This document shows, one piece after another, positions 7,388 through 16,160 of a DNA stretch of 63,527 bases; position 1 is the first letter of the stretch, and each line of letters opens with the position of its first letter. Origin of the DNA: Dorea sp. (GTDB lineage Bacteria; Bacillota; Clostridia; Lachnospirales; Lachnospiraceae); NCBI GenBank assembly GCA_022769185.1, contig JALEKG010000071.1, forward strand, positions 1 to 63,527, read 5' to 3'. The notes below the pieces were generated by a model. That model saw only the letters and a program-made list of their open reading frames with translations. It did not search any database and was not told the origin of the DNA. The translations under genes and the position numbers were made by a program.

Positions 7388-7874
7388 GGTCATCCTCCTT
7401 ATAATAGAAAAATATGAGCAGTATGATCAAAAATGAAGATACAGTAACATAAATATCCGCCACGTTAAAGATTGGAAAATCAATGAGTTTAAAATAGAAA
7501 AAATCTATTACATAATTCAGGCGGATTCTGTCAATAAAATTCCCGTATGCTCCGGCAATCAGAAGTACTGCACAGATTCTTAACGGCATATATTTGCGAT
7601 CCATCGGTACACGGGAATAAAACCATACCACAATGACACTGATAAGGATCACGCTGAGATAGAAAAATATTCGTTTGTCCTGAAACAGTCCAAAAGCAGC
7701 CCCCCTGTTTTCCAGATATTCCAACTGAAATATATTCTGCAGAATTACATAAGGCGGCTGATCTTTCAGATGGATCACCGCAAGATACTTTGTGATCTGA
7801 TCCAGTACAACCAGCAGTATCGCAGTGATGGCTGCCGTAAGATAATGAATGTATCGTTTCTTTTCTGTATTCAT
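7365..7874 (-). CDS. lspA: lipoprotein signal peptidase (signal peptidase II)
   Basis: This 169-residue membrane protease has four hydrophobic segments and the family motifs: ENRGAAFG (55-62), GNFIDR with catalytic Asp115, and FNVAD with catalytic Asp140. It cleaves the signal peptide of prolipoproteins after diacylglyceryl transfer, in the membrane. AGAGGA lies 3 bases before the ATG. It sits between ylmH and the pseudouridine synthase, as in many Firmicutes, and overlaps the latter. Confidence 0.96.
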   Translation of the reverse strand: MNTEKKRYIHYLTAAITAILLVVLDQITKYLAVIHLKDQPPYVILQNIFQLEYLENRGAAFGLFQDKRIFFYLSVILISVIVVWFYSRVPMDRKYMPLRICAVLLIAGAYGNFIDRIRLNYVIDFFYFKLIDFPIFNVADIYVTVSSFLIILLIFFYYKEDDLERILHR

Positions 7875-7909
7875 GTTTCCTCTAATCTCCGCTTCCTCTA
7901 TGATGATAT

Positions 7910-8665
7910 TTATATATATTTTCTTATTGATATCATAAAGCGGCTTTTTTTTGTCTCTGACAGGATACCTCTATAAGAGATTCTGCCCATTTTCCGGACA
8001 GATATTATATCATTCTCTTTCAAACGATATCCGTTACTTGTAATCAATTTCCCATTTACAAATACTTTCCCAGCCTCAATCTGAGCAGTCAGTTTGCTGC
8101 GGGAAACCGAATATGCCAGAGATAATACCGTATCCAGGCGGATTGACGGAACGGTTCCCTTGATTTCTTCGTATCTTGGTTCATAGTCAGCATGAAATTC
8201 TGGTACAAATGCCGTTTTCACACTGGTATGGCGGATCTGGGTCAGATGATCTGCAATATAATCTGCCATTTCTTCTTTTACAAAAAGAAATGCTTTTCCA
8301 TCCTCTGCTATGATATCGCCTATTTTACATCGCTCTATTCCAAGATTCATTACAGCTCCCAGGTAATCCCTGTGATTAAGTTCTTCTGCAAAACGTTTAT
8401 TCGCAGGACTGATCTCTATAATCTGAATCGGATAGTCATAATCATAATAAAGAGCATCAGGTAGAAATGCTGCCATCTGACGCTCTGAAAAATCATATCC
8501 ACCGTAAGTCTTATACTGAGATAAGAACTGGTTCTTCGGAGTGGTATGAAGAATATTTAATTCATTCAGATTAAGAAAATCAGAGAATGTAACAATTCCC
8601 CTGTTATAAGCAAGGCGGGAGAGCTCAATCAGCCTCTTTTGTAACATTAACTCTTCTTTATTCAT
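7910..8665 (-). CDS. ylmH: YlmH, S4-domain RNA-binding protein
   Basis: This 251-residue protein has the YlmH architecture: an N-terminal helical domain, a middle RNA-binding-like domain (motifs LPDALYYDYDYPI and HRDYLGAVMNLGIER) and a C-terminal S4 domain (about 185-235, with RLDTVLSLAYSVSRS and GKVFVNG). Relatives bind RNA and have been linked to ribosome rescue/quality control and to cell division through the sepF cluster. It starts 2 bp after the sepF stop, so it is translationally coupled. Confidence 0.92.
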   Translation of the reverse strand: MNKEELMLQKRLIELSRLAYNRGIVTFSDFLNLNELNILHTTPKNQFLSQYKTYGGYDFSERQMAAFLPDALYYDYDYPIQIIEISPANKRFAEELNHRDYLGAVMNLGIERCKIGDIIAEDGKAFLFVKEEMADYIADHLTQIRHTSVKTAFVPEFHADYEPRYEEIKGTVPSIRLDTVLSLAYSVSRSKLTAQIEAGKVFVNGKLITSNGYRLKENDIISVRKMGRISYRGILSETKKSRFMISIRKYI

Positions 8666-8667
8666 AA

Positions 8668-9216
8668 TTAGAATCTGGAACGCATGGATGATGCGTCAAA
8701 TGACGTATTAAGCAGATCCTGCAGATCCCCTGAAATATCAACATTTGTTGGCGTAACGAGGAATATGTAATTGGAAATCTTCTGCAGATTACCATTAATC
8801 GCAAATGTCGCTCCTGATGTGAAATCTATAATACGCTGGGCAATCTCGAGATCCATTCCCTCCAGGTTCAGGATTACGGTACGTCCGCTTAAAAGTGTCT
8901 CTGTAATTTCACGGGCATCATCCACAGAATTTGGTTTAATGACACAAACTTCCATATTGACAGTGTTTCTTCTGGCCGGCTGACGCATTGGAGTTACTTT
9001 ATTATTAGAATATGTTGACTTAGTCTTAGCTACAGGAGCTTCATATTCATCATCATAATCATCGTAATCTTTTTCCTTTTCTTTATGAAAGAGACTTTTC
9101 TTGGGTTTCCTGTCATAATCATCCTCATCATCATAATCGTCATCGAAGAATTCATCATCATCGTAATCTTCGTCGTCCAATTTCATGATATTTAAGAATT
9201 TATCTAATACTCCCAT
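8668..9216 (-). CDS. sepF: cell division protein SepF
   Basis: This is a 182-residue protein. The N-terminus MGVLDKFLNIMKL is the amphipathic membrane-targeting helix of SepF, followed by a strongly acidic Asp/Tyr-rich low-complexity linker (about 14-65) and the globular C-terminal domain (about 95-170) that polymerises into rings. SepF anchors FtsZ to the membrane and aligns its filaments. The acidic linker is unusually rich in Asp. It sits between yggS and ylmH, as in the ylm cluster of B. subtilis, but without ylmG. Confidence 0.95.
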   Translation of the reverse strand: MGVLDKFLNIMKLDDEDYDDDEFFDDDYDDEDDYDRKPKKSLFHKEKEKDYDDYDDEYEAPVAKTKSTYSNNKVTPMRQPARRNTVNMEVCVIKPNSVDDAREITETLLSGRTVILNLEGMDLEIAQRIIDFTSGATFAINGNLQKISNYIFLVTPTNVDISGDLQDLLNTSFDASSMRSRF

Positions 9217-9240
9217 ATTTAATCTACTCCTATCCTATGT

Positions 9241-9939
9241 TTATGCTTGTTGAGTATAATCCCGCGCACCAAAAATACCGGTTCCCACGCGAACCATTGT
9301 CGCACCCTCTTCTATGGCAACCTGATAATCATTAGTCATCCCCATGGAAAGAATACTCATAGTCATATTATCAACGTTTTTCTTTGCAATGTCAACAGAT
9401 AATTTGCGTAAACGTGCGAAAATAGGGCGATTTTCTTCTGGATCCTCAACAAAAGGAGCAATCGTCATAAGACCTTTTACACACAGATGAGGAAAATCTG
9501 CAAGTTTATCCACAAACTCCTCTACTTCTTCCGGCATCAGACCGAATTTACTCTCTTCTTTTGCTACATTTACTTCTATCAGAATATTCGATGTTATATT
9601 GTGCTTTTCAGCTTCTTTTTCGATGGTTTCAGCCAGCCGGAGCGAGTCAACGGAATGGATCAGATCTACTTTGTCGATAATATATTTCACCTTATTTCTC
9701 TGCATATGTCCAATCATATGCCAGTGGATGTCATCTGGTAGGACTTCATATTTTCCAGCAAGTTCCTGGGCTTTATTTTCTCCAAAAACCCTCACTCCAA
9801 GATCATAAGCTTCCTGAAGCATCTCGACAGGCTTTGTCTTACTGACTGCGATCAGTGTCACATCCTCTCGGTTTCGACCTGCCCGGTCACAGGCGGCCTG
9901 GATATTCGCTTCAACGGTTTCTAGATTTTCTTTTAACAT
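9241..9939 (-). CDS. YggS/PLPBP-family pyridoxal 5'-phosphate homeostasis protein
   Basis: This 232-residue single-domain PLP-binding TIM barrel has AVSKTKP (31-37) with the PLP-binding Lys34, FGENKAQEL, HMIGHMQRNK and a C-terminal MVRVGTGIFGARDY. Members act in vitamin B6 and amino-acid homeostasis rather than as a defined enzyme. It corresponds to ylmE, immediately upstream of sepF in the same operon, and is preceded by an HlyD-like membrane protein 14 bp upstream. Confidence 0.95.
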   Translation of the reverse strand: MLKENLETVEANIQAACDRAGRNREDVTLIAVSKTKPVEMLQEAYDLGVRVFGENKAQELAGKYEVLPDDIHWHMIGHMQRNKVKYIIDKVDLIHSVDSLRLAETIEKEAEKHNITSNILIEVNVAKEESKFGLMPEEVEEFVDKLADFPHLCVKGLMTIAPFVEDPEENRPIFARLRKLSVDIAKKNVDNMTMSILSMGMTNDYQVAIEEGATMVRVGTGIFGARDYTQQA

Positions 9940-9953
9940 AATTTCTCTCTCCT

Positions 9954-11327
9954 TTAGTATACTACGTCGTTTTCATGGACATCCTTTCCGACAAGCGCGA
10001 TATGGTCATAATTCGCAAGGCCATAATCATTTCCGGCCTGGACAATATAATATTCATCGCTTTCACAAAGAATCTTAATTAATTTGAAAACGGCATAACC
10101 TTTATTAATGTTATATACACCCTGCAGGCTTTTTTTCTCTTGTAATGTAAATGTATCAGAAGAATCTGGTTTCCTGAGAATTGTATTTTTATCAAATACA
10201 TTAGGGTCGAGATATACTGTACCGGATTCATCATCACGATAATAGATCTCTACGTTCTGGAATTCAGCATTGTCTTCTCCTTTGCTGATCAAGACACCAG
10301 TTTCTTTATTATTCCCTCCCTGAGTTACATAATCCTGTGGAACAACGTAAAAATCTTTGGTAGTAACGGAAGACTTTGGAATCTTAAGTCCGGTAACATC
10401 CTGCAGGATCAGTTCCAGATCCAGATATCGTTCCTGAGCGTAACGTACCATAGAGCCGTTGATAGTCAGAATTCCCAGATTGATTCCGTTGTATTTCTGA
10501 ATAGAGAATCCGGCAGTGACAGTTTCATTATCTTTTGAGAAACGCACTTTTACACTGGAAACGTCCGATAATTCTTTGACATTTTCATCATTCAGGAGGA
10601 TCACAACTGTCCATTTGTCATCCTTGATCAACTTGTAGACGGTATCTCCCTTTTGGATCTTCGTATTATCTTTAACGCTTTTTTTCTCGTAATCTTTTTT
10701 GTTCAGCATATCTTCAGTTACCTTTGTAACATCGATATTTTCATAACCGTCCGTGGAATAAACGATGATACCGTCAGATTCTGCATTATAGATCTGCAGT
10801 CCCTCTTGACCTTCTGCTGTCATGGCGTCTAACTGTGCCTGACGGCTTTGACTTGATTTCCCGTCCAGTACAGTAGAAATACTGTCTTTTAAGGAATAAA
10901 CATCGTCAAATTGCTGCTCATTGAAATTCTCGCAGAAGGCCTGCGTTTTTACTACAAACAGATCTTGTTCTTCCGTAGTGAGTGTCTGGGTATCTTTGGT
11001 TGTCTCTTCAAAGCTCAGTTTTTTGTCCGAAAGTGAATAGACACGACTCTTAGCACCTACTTTGCTTCCTTCTGTCGCAAAAAAATTGACGTATCCTGAC
11101 CCATCTGATTTTACGATCTGTTCATCTCTGATCACAAATCCTGTATAGGCATTATCTTTGAGGATAGAACCTTCTCTGACTTCATATGCGGAAATATGTT
11201 TTCCGGTCAGATACAGAAGCACCGTTACGATCAGATATATCAAGATTACACCATAAATTGCAATTCCGATATTCATATGCCATTTTTTCTGATATACCTT
11301 TATATTTGTTAACTCTTTATTAGCCAA
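9954..11327 (-). CDS. HlyD-like membrane-anchored periplasmic-adaptor-type protein
   Basis: This 457-residue protein has one N-terminal transmembrane segment (about 18-42) and a large extracytoplasmic part with HlyD/biotinyl-lipoyl-like character (a SDGSGYVNFFATEGSKVGAKSRVYSL segment near 75-100 and a returning barrel region later). TTG at 11327 is used because GGGAGG lies 10 bases upstream; no better internal start was seen. No transporter partner is adjacent; instead it lies between a radical SAM gene and yggS-sepF. Its role is unknown, and the context hints at the envelope or divisome. Confidence 0.72.
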   Translation of the reverse strand: MANKELTNIKVYQKKWHMNIGIAIYGVILIYLIVTVLLYLTGKHISAYEVREGSILKDNAYTGFVIRDEQIVKSDGSGYVNFFATEGSKVGAKSRVYSLSDKKLSFEETTKDTQTLTTEEQDLFVVKTQAFCENFNEQQFDDVYSLKDSISTVLDGKSSQSRQAQLDAMTAEGQEGLQIYNAESDGIIVYSTDGYENIDVTKVTEDMLNKKDYEKKSVKDNTKIQKGDTVYKLIKDDKWTVVILLNDENVKELSDVSSVKVRFSKDNETVTAGFSIQKYNGINLGILTINGSMVRYAQERYLDLELILQDVTGLKIPKSSVTTKDFYVVPQDYVTQGGNNKETGVLISKGEDNAEFQNVEIYYRDDESGTVYLDPNVFDKNTILRKPDSSDTFTLQEKKSLQGVYNINKGYAVFKLIKILCESDEYYIVQAGNDYGLANYDHIALVGKDVHENDVVY

Positions 11328-11342
11328 AGCTTTCCGGCCTCC

Positions 11343-12290
11343 CTAATCTAATAATCTGAGAGCTGCACCCCCAAGGTAGTCAAAATGCTTTCCCTGGAAG
11401 CTGTCTTTTGATCTCATCAACTCTAACAGCTCGTCCTTTAATTTCCACCAGCTGGTCCCCCAGTTACAAAATACAGCATCTTTCTCCGGAATTCTGCTGA
11501 ATAGACGCTCTACTGCAATCTCTGGATTCAGATATTCAAGAAAGACCATAAGCCGGTTAAGATAATCTTCTTTCGAGCATAGAGTTATTGTACCATTTTC
11601 ATAGTCTTCACACAACCTTGTGTTTTTGGCAATGTAAAGAGAATGTGCTTTCACCACCTGAACTTTTAATGCAGATAATACTTTGGCCGTCTCAACAGCA
11701 TCTTCCAGGTCATCCTGAGGAAGATTTAGAATCACATGTGTGCAGATCTCGAATCCATATTGATGAATCATCAGAACTGCATCAATGAATTCTGCAAGAC
11801 TATGGCCCCGGCTGATTAGATTCAATGTATGACAGTTGGTCGTCTGAAGTCCCAGCTCTATCGTAATGTGAACATGATATATTGAGGCAAATTCCTGTAA
11901 GACCTCCAGATAATCCTGACGGATACAATCCGGTCTTGTAGAAATCGCAATTTCTACGATATCAGGAACAGAAACGGCCTCTTTAAGATAAGCTCTGAAT
12001 TGTTCCAGTGGAAGGAACGTATTTGTATAATTTTGAAAATATGCAATAAACTTATGAGCATGATATCTCTTTTCAATATGCTCTCTTGTTTTTTCCAACT
12101 GTTCACAGACAGGAATCTGACTGTCCATTGCTTCAAATCCTGTTCCAGCTTCCGCACAAAAGCTGCAGCCCTCTCCTGTGATTCGATTTGGACAGGTTAG
12201 CGGCAGGTTAATCGGAAGTTTATAAACTTTTTCATGATATTTATTTTTTAAATATTCAGAATATGGATAATAAGGAAGTGTTTTGTCCAT
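11343..12290 (-). CDS. TIGR01212/YhcC-family radical SAM protein
   Basis: This is a 315-residue radical SAM protein. The cluster-binding cysteines appear in LTCPNRITGEGCSFCAEAG (about 31-49; C-x7-C-x2-C spacing), the spacing typical of the YhcC/TIGR01212 and Elp3-like families. It is cytoplasmic and its substrate is unknown; a role in RNA or protein modification is possible. The HlyD-like gene follows after 15 bp, suggesting one transcript through yggS-sepF-ylmH-lspA. Confidence 0.9.
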   Translation of the reverse strand: MDKTLPYYPYSEYLKNKYHEKVYKLPINLPLTCPNRITGEGCSFCAEAGTGFEAMDSQIPVCEQLEKTREHIEKRYHAHKFIAYFQNYTNTFLPLEQFRAYLKEAVSVPDIVEIAISTRPDCIRQDYLEVLQEFASIYHVHITIELGLQTTNCHTLNLISRGHSLAEFIDAVLMIHQYGFEICTHVILNLPQDDLEDAVETAKVLSALKVQVVKAHSLYIAKNTRLCEDYENGTITLCSKEDYLNRLMVFLEYLNPEIAVERLFSRIPEKDAVFCNWGTSWWKLKDELLELMRSKDSFQGKHFDYLGGAALRLLD

Positions 12291-12372
12291 CTGATATTTT
12301 TTTCCTTTCAGAATGTATATTTTTATATGCCTTCATCCATACTAAGGACAGTATGATAAAGGAGGAAAACAT

Positions 12373-12573
12373 ATGAAATGGTTTGATAATACTGCATTAA
12401 CACTGGTGATCATCGGTGCAGTCAACTGGCTCTTAGTAGGAATATTTAAACTGGATCTGATCGCTGTGATCTTCGGAAATCTCTCCTGGTTATCCCGAAT
12501 TATCTACACGATCGTCGGATTATGCGGATTATATCTGATCAGTCTTTATGGAAGAATCGACGGCTCAGATTAA
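12373..12573 (+). CDS. DUF378 family small membrane protein
   Basis: This 66-residue protein has two transmembrane segments (about 7-27 and 40-59) and the family pattern TLVIIGAVNWLLVGIF at the N-terminus and YTIVGLCGLYLI near the end. Function is unknown. It is the only plus-strand gene in this stretch, with AAGGAGG 7-8 bases before the ATG. An inverted repeat lies between it and the convergent carboxypeptidase gene. Confidence 0.9.
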   Translation: MKWFDNTALTLVIIGAVNWLLVGIFKLDLIAVIFGNLSWLSRIIYTIVGLCGLYLISLYGRIDGSD

Positions 12574-12605
12574 AAGTCTTTCTTTTTCATTTATTTATTA
12601 CAAAG

Positions 12606-12641
12606 TAAGAGGGGAATCCCAATGTTGAGACGCCCCTCTTA
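12606..12641. terminator. possible bidirectional terminator
   Basis: A perfect 9-bp stem (TAAGAGGGG / CCCCTCTTA) with an 18-nt loop lies between the convergent DUF378 and carboxypeptidase genes. T-tracts are short on both strands, so efficiency is uncertain. Confidence 0.5.
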
Positions 12642-13655
12642 TTATTCGTTCTTTTCTGGAATTGCTTTAATTAGAGTTGTCATATCCTGATAAAGCAATG
12701 CTTTCGTGTCGGCTCCCATCACAATAGAGATATAAGGGTGATCATTCTTGTCTTTTTCCAGAAGGACAAGACAATTCCCCGCTGGATCAGTAGTTCCGGT
12801 CTTTCCGCCGATAATCGTAACATTGTCAGGAGACTGGGCTTCACCGGTTGCATAATAATTCGTAGGCTCCCATGTTACTTGTCGCACAGTTCCGTCTGCA
12901 CCTGTAATATCCGCTGTGTAGGAATCAGAGCTGATAATCTCTACAAATTCATCATATTTCAGACATTCCTGAAAAATCAGATAGAGATCATATGCGGTTG
13001 TATAATGATTTTCATCATGCAGACCACTGGAATTAACAAAATGAGTTCCTGTGGCCATAAGCTTTTTGGCTTCTTCATTCATCATATCAGCAAATTTATC
13101 CATCGTTCCACCGATATATTCTGCAATGGCAACTGCATTATCATTCCCGGAATATAGAAGAAGTCCATTCAGCAAGTCTGACAGCGTCAGTTGATCGCCT
13201 GACTCCAGACCACAGGTTTGTTCATCATAGGCAAAGCTATCTTTATCTGCATTCTCAGATACTGTAACCTCTCCATCCAGATCCCCATATTTCAATGCCA
13301 CCAGTGCAGTCATAAGTTTTGTTGTGCTGGCTGGATATACTTTATCAAACATCTGATAAGAAAAATCAACTTGTTTACTATCCAGATCAAACAACGCAGC
13401 TGAATGAAGCGATTCAGTATCAGAAGCTGTAATACCTTCCAGGTCTACATTTCCTGAAGCTACACAAAGGTCAGTTGCAAACAGTTTTTCTGTATATAAG
13501 TTTTTATTATAATTCTTTGTTTCATATTCGGTAACTACATTCTCATCCCGTGAAAAGCAGACAATGAATAAAATAATTACAGCTGCTGAAAAAGCAAAAA
13601 TCCATTTAAAATACCTACCGATACATTTCACGCCAATCCAGATCCCCTCTGTCAA
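12642..13655 (-). CDS. D-alanyl-D-alanine carboxypeptidase (penicillin-binding protein, S11 family)
   Basis: This is a 337-residue protein with an N-terminal hydrophobic segment (about 17-33) for export or anchoring. The serine-peptidase motifs are visible: SxxK at Ser110-Lys113 (ASTTK), SGN at 169-171 and KTGTTD near residue 285. It trims the terminal D-Ala from peptidoglycan stem peptides. The start is uncertain: the TTG at 13655 overlaps mgsA by 41 bp, and a GTG at 13631, with AGAGGGG upstream, is an alternative. It is the last gene of the mre-min-rodA unit. Confidence 0.9.
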   Translation of the reverse strand: MTEGIWIGVKCIGRYFKWIFAFSAAVIILFIVCFSRDENVVTEYETKNYNKNLYTEKLFATDLCVASGNVDLEGITASDTESLHSAALFDLDSKQVDFSYQMFDKVYPASTTKLMTALVALKYGDLDGEVTVSENADKDSFAYDEQTCGLESGDQLTLSDLLNGLLLYSGNDNAVAIAEYIGGTMDKFADMMNEEAKKLMATGTHFVNSSGLHDENHYTTAYDLYLIFQECLKYDEFVEIISSDSYTADITGADGTVRQVTWEPTNYYATGEAQSPDNVTIIGGKTGTTDPAGNCLVLLEKDKNDHPYISIVMGADTKALLYQDMTTLIKAIPEKNE

Positions 13656-14010
13656 TTGCTAAGATAATAAGTTCGGCCGTTGCCAGATTCGTGGCCAACG
13701 GGATATTATACGTATCACACATCAGGATCACATCATTCAGATCCGGATCATGTGGTTTTGGATTCGATGGCTCTCTCAAAAAGATCAATGCATCAATGTC
13801 ATTTTGCGCAATCTGTGCTCCAAGCTGCTGTTTTCCCCCCAGTGGGCCAGCCAGATATTTATGAACTTTTAAATTAGTAACTTCTTCGATTAATCGTCCG
13901 GTAGTTCCAGTAGCATAAAGACTATGTTTACTTAATATACCTCTATAAGCAATACAAAAATTCTGCATCAATGCCTTTTTTGAGTCATGTGCTATCAGAC
14001 CGATATTCAT
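13615..14010 (-). CDS. mgsA: methylglyoxal synthase-like protein, catalytic Asp replaced by Lys
   Basis: This 131-residue protein matches methylglyoxal synthase (dihydroxyacetone phosphate to methylglyoxal plus phosphate) along its length: LIAHD (5-9), ATGTTG (33-38), AGPLGG (54-59), PHDPD with His87 and Asp90, and LATNLATAE. The position of catalytic Asp71 of the E. coli enzyme holds Lys60 here (codon AAA), while the His and second Asp are kept. The ATG at 14010 is chosen because AAGGAG is 8 bases upstream. It sits between rodA and a carboxypeptidase gene. Activity is therefore in doubt. Confidence 0.85.
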   Translation of the reverse strand: MNIGLIAHDSKKALMQNFCIAYRGILSKHSLYATGTTGRLIEEVTNLKVHKYLAGPLGGKQQLGAQIAQNDIDALIFLREPSNPKPHDPDLNDVILMCDTYNIPLATNLATAELIILAIDRGDLDWREMYR

Positions 14011-14022
14011 AGTTTTCACTCC

Positions 14023-15147
14023 TTATTGGTATTTTTTTGGCTGCAATCCAACATTTAGAACAAGTCCTATTCCTATATACAGACTGACAAGAGACGTCAG
14101 TCCATAACTGACAAATGGTAATGGGACGCCCGTATTAGGCAGTATCTTTGTAGCAACACCGATATTGATAAAGCTCTGTATTCCAATCAGACCACCAATA
14201 CCACAACAAATAATTCTTCCTGCCAGGTCCTGCGATCGCATTCCTATTAAAATACATTGTATCACAATTAACAGCAATAAAGCAATAACGATACAACTTC
14301 CAATAAAACCAAGTTCTTCTCCAATAATGGCAAAAATAAAATCTGTCTGAGGTTCCAGAATAAAATTACCGTTCTTTACAGAAGTTGTAGTGTTATTGTT
14401 CAGTCCTTTTCCCGTCAGCTGACCGGAACCAATTGCCATCACCGAATTTTTCTGCTGATATGCCTCATCACTTTCATACTTTTCCGGTTCAATAAAAGCA
14501 AGAATTCGTTTTTGCTGATATGGTTCCAGAATTTTCTGATCCGGCTGGACAACAATACTCAGGAAAATAACAGCAACTGGAATGAGAATCACCAGTACTG
14601 TTCCAATAAACTTATAACTCAGTCCTCCAATGTAGATCATCAGACAGATGACCAGTGCCGTACAGATGGTTGTAGATAAGTTCGGTTCAACAATGATCAG
14701 TGCCAGTGGAATTCCGGCCAGTATGGCATACTTTAAAAGGGTAAATTTATCATTAATATCTTCCTCATGTTCCATAATAAACTTGGAAAAAAAGAGGATC
14801 AGCAGAATTTTTGCCAGTTCAGACGGCTGAAAAGTCGTGAATCCAAGATCAATCCAGCGTGTCGCACCATTGACATTTGTTCCGGCAACCAATACAAATC
14901 CCAGAATTGCAATTGTAAACAGATACATCAGCCAGTAAAAATTCAAAATCCACATATAGTCTATCAATGAAACAATGATCATTACTATGATTCCCAGAAT
15001 AACACCAAATAACTGTTTTCCCTGTAAAGAAGCTTTTGCGCTTCCAACCACCAGGACACCCAGTATAGATAGTGCCAGCACGGACAATACCAGGGCAAAT
15101 TTGTAATTTTTTAATTGATATGGTTTTGTAAATCTATGTGATCTCAA
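14023..15147 (-). CDS. rodA: RodA/FtsW-family peptidoglycan glycosyltransferase
   Basis: This 374-residue SEDS protein has about ten transmembrane segments and family motifs including ATRWIDLG, FQPSELAK (about 103-110) and the C-terminal TGVPLPFVSYG. SEDS proteins polymerise glycan strands from lipid II with a class B PBP, here likely the PBP2 of the same operon. It starts at a TTG that overlaps the minE stop (TTGA), with AGGAG upstream. The context (mreBCD, PBP2) favours RodA over FtsW or SpoVE. Confidence 0.93.
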   Translation of the reverse strand: MRSHRFTKPYQLKNYKFALVLSVLALSILGVLVVGSAKASLQGKQLFGVILGIIVMIIVSLIDYMWILNFYWLMYLFTIAILGFVLVAGTNVNGATRWIDLGFTTFQPSELAKILLILFFSKFIMEHEEDINDKFTLLKYAILAGIPLALIIVEPNLSTTICTALVICLMIYIGGLSYKFIGTVLVILIPVAVIFLSIVVQPDQKILEPYQQKRILAFIEPEKYESDEAYQQKNSVMAIGSGQLTGKGLNNNTTTSVKNGNFILEPQTDFIFAIIGEELGFIGSCIVIALLLLIVIQCILIGMRSQDLAGRIICCGIGGLIGIQSFINIGVATKILPNTGVPLPFVSYGLTSLVSLYIGIGLVLNVGLQPKKYQ

Positions 15148-15356
15148 GTTTCTTCTCCTGTGAATGTAATAATGACTTGTGTTCGTTTAATCTCTACATT
15201 AAAATCATCTTCTGTAAGTTCCATATACTTGGACAATGCTTCATACAATTCTCTGCAGATATTGTCATAAACTGCAGGAGTACAACTTACGCGGTCAGAT
15301 ACGACCAGCGCTTTCAGCCGTTCCTTCGCGATCGCAACAGAAGATCTGTTTAACAT
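15144..15356 (-). CDS. minE: cell division topological specificity factor MinE
   Basis: This 70-residue protein has the N-terminal MinD-binding region (SVAIAKERLKALVVSDR, about 6-22) and a C-terminal dimerising domain, matching the usual MinE length of 70-90. It displaces MinD from the membrane and drives Min oscillation. It follows minD by 12 bp and overlaps rodA by 4 bp. The presence of MinE, rather than a DivIVA-only arrangement, implies an oscillating Min system. Confidence 0.92.
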   Translation of the reverse strand: MLNRSSVAIAKERLKALVVSDRVSCTPAVYDNICRELYEALSKYMELTEDDFNVEIKRTQVIITFTGEET

Positions 15357-15368
15357 CTGCTCTTCCTC

Positions 15369-16160
15369 CTAATCTTTCTTGAATATGTGTGAAAGTTTAG
15401 AAAAGAATCCATTTCCAGTATCCAGATCTAAAAACGGAACTTCAATACCTAAAATACGTTTACAGATATTAAGATAGGCTTTTCCTGCTTTTGCGTCAAG
15501 ACCGACAACGGGTTCTCCCTGATTCGTTCCAATGACTACCTGTTCGTCATCCGGAAGAGCACCGATCAATGGAACAGATAAAATTTCCGTGACATCGTCT
15601 ACCGACATCATATCTCCTCTTTTTACCATATCCATCCGGATCCTGTTGATCACAAGGTCAATTTTGTGCAGATGATTTTGCTCCAGAAGTCCGATGATGC
15701 GGTCAGCATCCCGGATTGCGGATACTTCCGGAGTTGTCACAACAATTGCACGGTCTGCACCGGCAATTGCATTTTGAAATCCCTGTTCAATTCCGGCCGG
15801 GCAGTCCAGAAGTATATAATCAAATTCTTCTTTTAATTCAGAAGTTAATTTCTTCATCTGTCCCGGAGAGATTGCAGACTTGTCCTTTGTCTGTGCAGAA
15901 GGCAGAAGATAGAGATTCTCGTATCTCTTATCTCTGATCAGCGCCTGTTTTAACCGGCAGGATCCTTCAATGACATCTACCAGATTATAAACGACCAGAT
16001 TCTCGAGTCCCATTACGACATCAAGATTCCGAAGCCCCAGATCTGTATCGATCACTACGACTTTTTTATCAAAAGTAGATAGACCTGCTCCTATATTTGC
16101 GGTTGTTGTGGTCTTGCCGACTCCGCCTTTTCCTGATGTAATTACGATAACTTCGCCCAT
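15369..16160 (-). CDS. minD: septum site-determining protein MinD
   Basis: This 263-residue ParA/MinD ATPase has the deviant Walker A GKGGVGKTTT (10-19), VVVIDTDLGLRNLDVVMGLE (switch region) and LLDCPAGIEQG (Walker B). The C-terminus has a hydrophobic/basic tail consistent with membrane targeting. It recruits MinC to block FtsZ assembly away from midcell. AGGAGG lies 9 bases upstream, and the start overlaps the end of minC by 19 bp. Confidence 0.96.
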   Translation of the reverse strand: MGEVIVITSGKGGVGKTTTTANIGAGLSTFDKKVVVIDTDLGLRNLDVVMGLENLVVYNLVDVIEGSCRLKQALIRDKRYENLYLLPSAQTKDKSAISPGQMKKLTSELKEEFDYILLDCPAGIEQGFQNAIAGADRAIVVTTPEVSAIRDADRIIGLLEQNHLHKIDLVINRIRMDMVKRGDMMSVDDVTEILSVPLIGALPDDEQVVIGTNQGEPVVGLDAKAGKAYLNICKRILGIEVPFLDLDTGNGFFSKLSHIFKKD

